A DNA stretch of 13,949 nucleotides from CAYYNP01 sp964472545 (GTDB lineage: Bacteria; Planctomycetota; Planctomycetia; Pirellulales; Thermoguttaceae): NCBI GenBank assembly GCA_964472545.1, contig CAYYNP010000267.1, positions 1 to 13,949 of the forward strand. The letters run 5' to 3'. The position numbers and the translations under genes were made by a program. A model generated the notes under the pieces. It did no database searches, had not been told where the DNA came from, and saw only the letters and a list, made by a program, of their open reading frames with translations. Of this stretch, positions 1 through 6,290 are shown one piece after another; the first letter of the stretch is position 1, and every line of letters starts with the position of its first letter.

Positions 1-1495
1 TCGGAAGGTAGGTGGTATTGCCAAAGAGAAACGCATCGCTCTCTAGGCGCCAGTGCCGCGCCCAATGGTCCCCAGACGGAACTGAAGATGCCCTCGGTGT
101 GGCCCCGTTCCCGGCCCATCCACATGTAGCAGACGGTGCGCGCCCAACGCTCGCTCGTCTCCTTCTCGCCCAGCAGGTGAAAGGCCATGGCGCACGCGCC
201 GTTCATACCGTTATCCATCCGCCCGCCGCGGCCGCCGGGGTTCCCGAGGCCGTAGGGCAAGTTCGACCCGCAGAACTTACCGAAGAATTGGATCGACCGC
301 GGCAACGTGTGATCGTAGGGTTCGATGCGGCACTGCCGGGCCAAACACAGCCCGACCAACGCACCGACCCCGGCGCAATTGACCTCGCCGTAGCCACCGG
401 AGACGGTTCCCGGGGCCAGCACGCCGGGGCCTTTCCCGCCGCCGTGGCTCCTGGAGCCGCTACGGTACTGTGCCCAGGCCAACCCTTCCGCCTGATTTCG
501 AATCGCCGGCAGCGCGTACGAGTCGCCGGTTACGAGGTAGTATTCGCAGAGGTTCATCAGCCGTGGACCGCTGACCCAGGCGCTGCATCCGATGCACTCC
601 TCGTATTCACCCTTCAGGTCCTTGCACAGATGACGCCGCGCCAACTCGAACGCCGCCTCGTCGCCGCACGCCATCAGGAAGGTGGGCGTCCAGAAATCGT
701 AACGATGCCAGGGGATACCGCTCCATCACGAATCGCGTCAGGTCCTCCCTGATCTGTTTCGACTTCTCGCAGTCGTACGGCCAGGTGTCGCTGTAGGAAA
801 GCGTATTGCCCAGGTCCATCTTCACGTTTAGGCCTTGTCCGGAAACAACGTCGTCCGCTTCATGGTAGCCATCGCACTCCGTGTGATGATTCGCCCGAAA
901 AACTGCGAAGTTGTTTCCGGACAGGCCCTTAGCGGCTTGCGGTCGCGGACGATACGGAGGGTGAGAATGCCGCCCAGTTCCGGCGACTGGCTTTCGACCA
1001 GGGCGTGTCCCATTTCCGGGCGGGGGTCTTCCGTGTCTTCAAACAGACGGCCGTTGGCACCGATGATGATGTCGTCGACCTGCAGCACGCCGGTGGCCGG
1101 TGCATCGTCGAGCACGTGTATCACCAGCAGTTCCACGCGGTTCTGGGCCTCGGTCACGTACGCCCCGGTGATGCCCAGCGGCAGCACGGTCATCTGCAAG
1201 CGGCCCGCTGCTGGGTTGCTTCGTCGAACCGGATCTTGCGCGGCGCGCCGGCTTGCGGTTTGGAGATCGGCCGGCAGCGCAGTTGATGCGCCGCCGTTTC
1301 CGCCGGTCCGGGCAAAGTGCCCAACACACTGGACTCCCGCGAAAACAAGGCCGCTTTGACGTCGCGCACCTCGGCGAGTGCCTCTTCCACATTGTCGGAT
1401 TCCGCTGCCGCCGCGGCACTAAACGTCAGCGGGAAGAAGCTCGAAAGGACCAATGCGACGGTAGGCCGTTTCACGGTTGCCACCTCGAATATCAT
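1..1495 (-). pseudogene. Broken PDZ-DUF6288 exported protein gene, interrupted by a 98-bp element; runs off the left edge
   Basis: Read on the minus strand, the pieces line up with the intact PDZ-DUF6288-HEAT protein at 9336-11762. The first piece (about 1474-1203) is a signal peptide (VKRPTVALVLSSFFPLTFSA) plus a short linker. The second (about 1200-929) is a PDZ domain with LPLGITGAYV and VDDIIIGANGRLF. The third (827 to about 712) begins NVKMDLGNTLSYSDTWPYDC, and the fourth (about 711-1) is DUF6288-like with WHRYDFWTPTFL, YYLVTGDSYALPAI and GRERGHTEG. Three lesions separate them: a frameshift near 1200-1205, the 98-bp insertion at 831-928, and a +1 shift in a four-C run near 709-712. A further shift near position 50 is possible. 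Two starts are plausible: ATG 1495, which overlaps the upstream stop as ATGA, or GTG 1474, which has GAGGTGG five bases ahead of it. The frameshifts could in part be sequencing errors; the insertion is not. The cellular role of DUF6288 is unknown. Confidence 0.8.
828..931 (-). mobile_element. MITE-like 98-bp inverted-repeat element, copy 1, with TTA flanks
   Basis: The core is 831-928, flanked by TTA at 828-830 and 929-931 (TAA on the minus strand). Its ends are imperfect inverted repeats of about 23 bp, GGCCTTGTCCGG at one end and GGGCCTGTCCGG (reverse complement) at the other, with three mismatches over 23 bases. It matches 5960-6057 in opposite orientation at 94 of 98 bases. It carries no transposase, so movement would need an enzyme supplied in trans. 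A 3-bp TNA or 4-bp YTAR-type duplication fits some IS5-family groups, but that family assignment is inference. It interrupts the PDZ-DUF6288 gene. Reading through it adds about 33 residues to the PDZ frame, and the duplicated TAA itself provides the stop codon. Confidence 0.85.
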
Positions 1496-3120
1496 GGACG
1501 TGTATTCAACGGCAAGGCAGGGAAGCCGGCTTGGTTGTAGAGATTGGCTTGCTTTGGTCGAGGCTCCCAGGCATAACGGACCGCGACGGGGTTGGCGACG
1601 TCCGCGCACGTGACGATCACCTGACGGCCGTCAATCCTGGCCGTCGCGGGGAACCATCGGCCGTCGGGGCCGGCCAACTCGAAGCCGCCCAGGGGCTTGT
1701 CGACGGCCGGTCTGACGGGCTCTCCCAGTTGCTTGTCGCCGATCATCAGGCCCTGGCCCACCTGCTTGAAAGAGACGGTGAGCTCGCGGCCGTCCGCCCG
1801 GTGCGATTCGTACACCGGACCGGTGCGGATCGGCCGGTTCTCGACCGTGGCGATCGCCCAACGCGAGGCGCGCTCGGTCCAGTTGCGAGGATCGCGGGGA
1901 TCGTTGACGTAGTCGTGCGCGGGCAGAACGGTCGTGGCCGGCGTCTGCGACACGCCCTGCTGCACGTGGCGAAACGCCATCCAGACCGACTGGTCCTCCA
2001 CCTCGCCTTCTTCCCAATACATGGGCGGACGAAACTGAAAGAAGGCCGCGGGCGCCTCCGGCGAGTTCATCGCGATACGAAGCCCGCGAATCAGCGCCTC
2101 GGCCTTGTCGGCGTAGCGATCGTCGTACTGGTTCTGCTGCAGCGTTTTGAGGATCAGGCCGCGCACGGCGAACGGAGCGATGGGATGAACCGTGCTGTTG
2201 TAGTAAGTCGTCGCAGCGACGGCACGCGGCGGAGGCCCGGGCATACGCGGCACTTGCGAGAAGTCGTCGGGATCCGTGCTGCCGGCGGCGAGCGCGCGAC
2301 GCGTTGAGGTGAGCCACCCTTCCAGATCGCTCAGCGTTTTTAGATGAGCGGCGCGCCCCGCGGGTGATGCGGGGTCCCACGTGCGAACGACCTCCGCAAC
2401 ATCGTGCATGTCGGCGGTCGCCTCGAAACCCGCCGGCGGGGTCATCGATGCCAGATCGTCGAGGCCGATGGCGACGATGCCGACCGGCACACCGGCGCGT
2501 CTGAAATACTCTCGCCCGAAAAAGTAGGGAATGGCAGCGTACCCGCCCCAACTGGCCGTGTCGTACGCGGCCCACGTTGCGTTGCCCTCGGTATTGAAGC
2601 GGTACTGCGGGCGCAGCGCGTGGCGGTCCCGGCCGCCCGGCAACGCCACGAAGGTCCGGATGATCGGCAGGCGGTCGGCCGCCTGATCCTGCTTGATGAA
2701 GGGATTGATGTCGTAGTAGATGCCCATCCGGCTGCCCTTCTCGAAACGGCCCTGGTAATACCCCAGGCCGATGACGTCGCCGCTAAACAGCCACACGTCG
2801 CCGACCAGCACGTCCTTCAACGTGACGGCGTTGCCCTTGCCCTTGAGCGTCATGGTCTGCGGCCGTGCGTTGGCTGGCATCGCATCCAGTTTCGCACGCC
2901 ACAACCCGGCCGAATCCGCCGTAGCCCGTTTGCTCTGGCCGACAAAAGTCACCGTGACTTGCTCGCCCGGCTCAGCCCGGCCCCAAACGGGCACGGCGAC
3001 GTCGCGCTGCAACACCATCTGATCGCTGAAGATGAGTGCCGGCTCAACCGCGTGCGCCGCGGCGGCCGAGACTAGGACTAGAACCAGGGCAATGCCCGCG
3101 CGCCGTGTGAGCAAATGCAT
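1492..3120 (-). CDS. Sialate O-acetylesterase-like protein lacking the catalytic motifs (probable pseudo-enzyme)
   Basis: This 542-residue protein has a signal peptide (MHLLTRRAGIALVLVLVSAA, cleavage near HAV). It is a clear paralogue of the neighbouring esterase: VEPALIFSDQMVLQRDVAVP near the N-terminus, the sandwich domain up to GDVWLFSG at about residues 107-114, and a matching C-terminal domain ending near NLYNQAGFPALP. The SGNH motifs have gone. GQSNM, which carries the nucleophile serine, is replaced by GDVIG (residues 114-118). The WYQGES block is replaced by LILKTLQQNQ, and the block with the catalytic His (VNVHP in the paralogue) by NDPRDPRNW. The frame is intact over its full length, so it is not an ordinary decayed pseudogene; a carbohydrate-binding or structural role is possible. 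The ATG at 3120 has GGAG eight bases upstream and follows the esterase stop by 39 bp, which suggests one operon. Its stop overlaps a downstream ATG as ATGA. Confidence 0.85.
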   Translation of the reverse strand: MHLLTRRAGIALVLVLVSAAAAHAVEPALIFSDQMVLQRDVAVPVWGRAEPGEQVTVTFVGQSKRATADSAGLWRAKLDAMPANARPQTMTLKGKGNAVTLKDVLVGDVWLFSGDVIGLGYYQGRFEKGSRMGIYYDINPFIKQDQAADRLPIIRTFVALPGGRDRHALRPQYRFNTEGNATWAAYDTASWGGYAAIPYFFGREYFRRAGVPVGIVAIGLDDLASMTPPAGFEATADMHDVAEVVRTWDPASPAGRAAHLKTLSDLEGWLTSTRRALAAGSTDPDDFSQVPRMPGPPPRAVAATTYYNSTVHPIAPFAVRGLILKTLQQNQYDDRYADKAEALIRGLRIAMNSPEAPAAFFQFRPPMYWEEGEVEDQSVWMAFRHVQQGVSQTPATTVLPAHDYVNDPRDPRNWTERASRWAIATVENRPIRTGPVYESHRADGRELTVSFKQVGQGLMIGDKQLGEPVRPAVDKPLGGFELAGPDGRWFPATARIDGRQVIVTCADVANPVAVRYAWEPRPKQANLYNQAGFPALPLNTRP

Positions 3121-3159
3121 AATATCAACTCCGTAGTAGTGCTTTGGGCAGTTGGCGAA

Positions 3160-4716
3160 TCAATCGGGCAGCGTGGTGAACATCGCGGCGGGCAGGCCGG
3201 CCGTGTTGTACAAGAACGGCGGCGGAGGAACGTTGGTATAGCAGTAACGCACGTGTACCGGCTTGTCCACGTTGTCCGACCAGGCAACGAGTCTATCGCC
3301 CTCGATCCTAGCGACGGCCTTCTGCCAGCGCCGATCTTCGCCGGCCACTTCCACGTTGGGCACGTCCTTGCCGTCGGTCAGCTTGGGCGGATGGAGCATG
3401 TCCTTCTCGCCAAGCTGCAGGCCGCCGACGGCGTAATCGAACTCGACGATCACCCTGTTGCCCTCGACGCGGTGGGACTTGTAGACCGGACCGGAGGGCA
3501 CGACGTCCGCCCGGCCGTAATCCCGGTTGAGCGCCCACAGCGCGGCGCGGATGCCCGCATCGACCTTGTTGGCCGGGTGGACGTTCACGTCGAAGTCGAG
3601 CAACACGGCCATGCCGCTGTTGGGTACGAGCTTCAGCGCGTTGAGTTGCTCCTGACGCACCAGCGGGCTGCAATAGTCGCCGCTGCGCTGCAACTGCATC
3701 CAATAGAACGGGATCTCGCCGCCGTTGCCTTCGACCGAGAAGAGGTCGCGCCAGGTCTTGGCCATGACCTTCATCTCAATGTCCCACAGCCGGTTGCGAA
3801 AGTCACTTTCCCCCTGATACCAAACCACGCCCTTGATCGCCATGGGAACCAGCGGGTGGATCTTGCCATTGTAGAAGCCGCAGAGGTCGCGCGGCCCCGG
3901 CTCGGGCATCAGCGGCTGAGGGTACGGAAACGGTTTGTCTTCCGCCATGGCCTTCTGGGCTTCGGCGAGCCATTGCTCGACCACCGTCAGCCGCTCTTTC
4001 CAGGCCTCGCGGCCGTGTGGTGTATGGGGGTAGTAGACGTCCACCCTGTCGGCCAGGCCTTTCAGTTCCGGATCGAGGCGGAACCCGTGACGCGGGATCC
4101 ACTCTTGGATGATGCTGCCGGCCCAAGCCTGCCACAAGATGCCTTGGGGAACGTCGATTCCCTGCTGCTGGATATGCCGGGCGAAGTAGAAGCCCACGGC
4201 GCAGCAGCCTGCGGTCGTTTCCTCATCCTGGCATATCGTCCAGGCGTCCGGGGCGCTCGCGAACTTCTCGATGGGGTACGGCCGGTCCTTACCCGCGCCG
4301 AAGTAGCGGATCAAAGGATGGTGCCATTTCATCCCGGCCGGCGTAGGGTGGCGGCCGACGTTGCGGCCCATGTTCGACTGGCCGGAGAAGATCCACACGT
4401 CGCCGACCAGCACGTCGTCGACCGTCACCGTGCTCTTCCCCGCGATAATCAACATTTGTGGCTTGGCGCTTACCGTGAGCGGATCGAGCACGATCTGCCA
4501 CTTGCCGTCCGCGCCGGCAGTGGCGGACTTGTTCTGTCCGGCGAACGTAACGATCACCTTCTCGCCCGGTTCGGCGGTTCCCCAGACGGGCACCGGCTTG
4601 TCGCGCTGCAGAACCATGTGATCGCCGAAAACGTCGGCCGGTTCAATCGCGGCAACCTCGGCGGACCAAATGGCGATCAGCAACAGCAAGCACCACAAAG
4701 AGAGCTTCTTCATCAT
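3160..4716 (-). CDS. Sialate O-acetylesterase-like SGNH hydrolase, exported
   Basis: This 518-residue protein of the sialate O-acetylesterase family (SASA/DUF303) probably removes O-acetyl groups from sugars in the periplasm or outside the cell; the true substrate may be an acetylated polysaccharide rather than sialic acid. It has a signal peptide (MMKKLSLWCLLLLIAIWSAE) and then an N-terminal sandwich domain beginning PADVFGDHMVLQRDKPVPVW. The nucleophile block is GDVWIFSGQSNM (Ser at about 114). A second block is WYQGES (about 299-304), and DFDVNVHP (about 374-381) carries the catalytic His. A C-terminal beta domain ends LYNTAGLPAAM. I chose ATG 4716 because GAGGAG lies seven bases upstream and the signal peptide follows directly; an in-frame ATG at 4752 would add 12 residues of non-signal sequence. 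It is probably co-transcribed with the paralogue 39 bp downstream. Confidence 0.9.
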   Translation of the reverse strand: MMKKLSLWCLLLLIAIWSAEVAAIEPADVFGDHMVLQRDKPVPVWGTAEPGEKVIVTFAGQNKSATAGADGKWQIVLDPLTVSAKPQMLIIAGKSTVTVDDVLVGDVWIFSGQSNMGRNVGRHPTPAGMKWHHPLIRYFGAGKDRPYPIEKFASAPDAWTICQDEETTAGCCAVGFYFARHIQQQGIDVPQGILWQAWAGSIIQEWIPRHGFRLDPELKGLADRVDVYYPHTPHGREAWKERLTVVEQWLAEAQKAMAEDKPFPYPQPLMPEPGPRDLCGFYNGKIHPLVPMAIKGVVWYQGESDFRNRLWDIEMKVMAKTWRDLFSVEGNGGEIPFYWMQLQRSGDYCSPLVRQEQLNALKLVPNSGMAVLLDFDVNVHPANKVDAGIRAALWALNRDYGRADVVPSGPVYKSHRVEGNRVIVEFDYAVGGLQLGEKDMLHPPKLTDGKDVPNVEVAGEDRRWQKAVARIEGDRLVAWSDNVDKPVHVRYCYTNVPPPPFLYNTAGLPAAMFTTLPD

Positions 4717-5111
4717 CCGTCTACTCCTCGAGAGAGTTGTTTCAACAGGCATTGTGGACCCAGGCTACTGGAATTCAGCCGCGAATCTTGGTGGGAGCCG
4801 AATCCGACCTCCGGGCCCACGCGGCCTAGGGGGCGCGTCGTCGTCCCCACCGTCAGCGGCGCCGCAGCTCCGTGGAAGGAAGCCCACACGTCGTCGCGCT
4901 TGATCCATTGGCCGTCGTTGATCAAGTGCCCGTACTTCTGAGGCTGCAACTCGGCCAACTGCTTGAGATGCTCTGCCGATCCCTTGCCCTGCATGTTCGA
5001 CTGGGCAACCAGCAGGAACACACTGACCGGCTTCTTGTCTTCGGCCGAAGCCGCCGCGGCAACCCTTGCGACAAGCACGACCACAAGGCACAGAAGGAAT
5101 CGACGTTTCAT
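4713..5111 (-). pseudogene. Truncated DUF303/SASA esterase, N-terminal part only
   Basis: The frame opens with a signal peptide (MKRRFLLCLVVVLVARVAAA). It continues with the start of a SASA/DUF303 catalytic domain: VFLLVAQSNMQGKG holds the nucleophile block, followed by GHLINDGQWIKRDDVW, PLTVGTTTRPLGRVG and GPEVGFG. Family members normally continue for roughly another 150-200 residues with the remaining catalytic blocks. Here recognisable similarity stops after GFG near 4800, and about 28 unrelated residues lead to a stop at 4713-4715, inside the start region of the next gene (ATGATGA). The usual GQSNM reads AQSNM. I read it as a 3'-deleted gene whose surviving part still has a good start: ATG 5111 with GAGGAG six bases upstream. 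It could still act as the first gene of the transcript feeding the two esterase genes. Confidence 0.75.
4724..4729 (-). promoter_or_regulatory. Ribosome binding site of the intact esterase gene
   Basis: GAGGAG on the minus strand, seven bases before ATG 4716. It supports the start at 4716 rather than the upstream in-frame ATG at 4752. Confidence 0.7.
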
Positions 5112-5649
5112 AACAGACTCCTCAATGACACCGAAGAGACGAAAACACCGTCGCTGCTGCAATGGCTCAGGAAGAGACTTCGCCGCAAGTTCACCTGCCG
5201 CATCATACCGTCCTCGGCTACACTTTGCCATCCAGGAAGCACGCTTCCCGATGCCCGGAATCGCCTCGGCCTCGAGGCACGCTCTCTACCGCTCACGCTA
5301 CCATAACGTGTTGATCCAAACAGTACACGTTTCGTTCTTCGGCCTTCGGTCCGCTTGGCAAGACCTCTTGGGTGCAGAGTGATGCCACACGTGCCGCGGT
5401 CCCAGGCGACTCGGGCTCCGCCGTCTCGCCCAATCGAAATGATGACAACCGCTCCCTGACCTGTCTGCCCGGAAATGCACCAGGAGGGCGTGTCCGACGC
5501 GCGCAACGAACAGACGCTCCGATGCGTCGGTCAATGCGACCCGTGCAGCTAAGCGATCATAGCCGCAAGCCCTCGTGGGGCCGTTGTTGTTTCGAGCCGT
5601 CCATCGGCAGCTTGTGGGAAAAGGGCTCAACGTGTTGGCATTACGGCGT
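5112..5649. other. 538-bp stretch with no recognisable gene
   Basis: This lies between the truncated esterase and the FAD oxidoreductase fragment. The open frames here (for example minus strand 5108-5506 and 5298-5630) have no family motif, no signal peptide and a strongly arginine-rich composition, so I do not call them. It should contain the promoter of the minus-strand esterase cluster. A TATGAT-like -10 sequence is visible on the minus strand near 5209-5214 (GGTATGATGCGG), without a convincing -35. I see no repeat array or RNA gene. Confidence 0.5.
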
Positions 5650-5956
5650 CTACTCGGATGCGTCGATCGTCGGCCTCGAAATCGTCGCGTTCCGTGTGGG
5701 TACTCCCTTGGTCATCATCGCTTTCAGTTCGTCCAGGTGTTGCCGATAAACTTCGCGGGGCGTGCAATCATGTTTCTTGCACAGAGACGCGACCATGCCA
5801 AGCACCTCCCCCATCATTCCGGTGGTTCGTTGCACACGCACCGTGCCGAGCGCCACGTGCGTTGCGCTGATGTTTCGACCAGCCATCACCAGGTTGTCGA
5901 TGTTGCGTGAATACAAGCATCGAAAAGGGATTGGATACGGGGCGATTTTCATTTGC
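5650..5956 (-). pseudogene. C-terminal fragment of a FAD-dependent oxidoreductase
   Basis: About 100 codons on the minus strand match the C-terminal end of planctomycete exported FAD-dependent oxidoreductases: KQMKIAPYPIPFRCLYSRNI, then NLVMAGRNISATHVALGTV, then RTTGMMGEVLGMVASLCKKH and a stop after PTIDASE. The part around MAGRNISATHVALG is the conserved C-terminal section of the FAD fold. Proteins of this family usually run to 450 or more residues with an N-terminal dinucleotide-binding GxGxxG; neither that nor the middle is present here. The homology begins exactly at the edge of the 98-bp element copy 2, in the codons AAG CAA just beyond its target repeat. Internal ATG 5952 has no convincing ribosome site, so the fragment is probably not expressed as a functional protein. 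Confidence 0.8.
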
Positions 5957-6060
5957 TTAGGGCCTGTCCGGAAACAACTTCGCAGTTTTTCGGGCGAATC
6001 ATCACGCGGAGTGTGATGGCTACCATGAAGCGGACGAAGTTGTTTCCGGACAAGCCCTTA
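5957..6060 (+). mobile_element. MITE-like 98-bp inverted-repeat element, copy 2, with TTA flanks
   Basis: The core is 5960-6057, flanked by TTA at 5957-5959 and 6058-6060 (CTTAG can be read at both edges). The terminal inverted repeats are 23 bp with one mismatch, starting GGGCCTGTCCGG and, as reverse complement of the other end, GGGCTTGTCCGG. A smaller internal palindrome, CATCAC...GTGATG, lies in the middle. It matches copy 1 in inverted orientation with four substitutions and no length change. It has no transposase gene, and its short open frames are by-products of the repeat. It sits at the 5' side of the FAD oxidoreductase fragment and about 230 bp before the plus-strand FG-GAP gene. Confidence 0.85.
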
Positions 6061-6290
6061 GCGGTGTCGGCGAGGTTTGGGTGCCTCTGTAGGGGGGCGG
6101 CAAGGCCCTTCGGCACGTCTGGGCCTCGGTCGCTAGCGATGGGCGAGCAGATTGCTCTCTGATTACCGCTGGACTTCAACGCCGTTGAAAGTGCCATGGT
6201 TGGCCCATGCCCGGAACTTTCGCGCCCGATGCGTCGTCTAACCGAGGGGAATCATCGCACGTCAGTTCCAGTTCTTCGGAGGACCCGAAG
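6061..6290. other. Divergent intergenic region upstream of the FG-GAP gene
   Basis: This is 230 bp between the element and the FG-GAP start. It must carry the promoter of the plus-strand FG-GAP/DUF4139 unit unless transcription enters from the element; I could not identify convincing -35/-10 boxes. On the minus strand a frame is open across it and, after virtual removal of the element, continues into the FAD fragment (junction LADTAKQMKIAPY). Its upstream part shows no recognisable oxidoreductase motif, so I do not call it coding. Confidence 0.4.
6278..6282 (+). promoter_or_regulatory. Ribosome binding site of the FG-GAP gene
   Basis: GGAGG, eight bases before ATG 6291. It decides the start: the longer in-frame extension to 6207 would put a serine-rich, non-signal stretch ahead of the signal peptide. 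Confidence 0.75.

Noticed and set aside
12..752. Long plus-strand open frame of 246 codons
   Set aside because: It is antisense to the DUF6288 part of the broken gene, whose minus-strand frame has recognisable protein motifs; the plus-strand translation has none and is proline/arginine/alanine-rich.
828..1199. A short PDZ protein ending in FPDKA as a functional gene
   Set aside because: The C-terminal 33 residues are translated from the inserted element and the stop codon is the duplicated target site, so this is an artefact of the insertion.
3115..4941. Long plus-strand open frame of 608 codons
   Set aside because: It is the antisense shadow of the esterase gene, with His/Asp/Val-rich composition and no motif, signal peptide or ribosome site.
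5108..5506. Minus-strand frame of 132 codons in the gene-free stretch
   Set aside because: Arginine- and serine-rich, no family motif, and it runs into the start of the esterase fragment in another frame; likely random.
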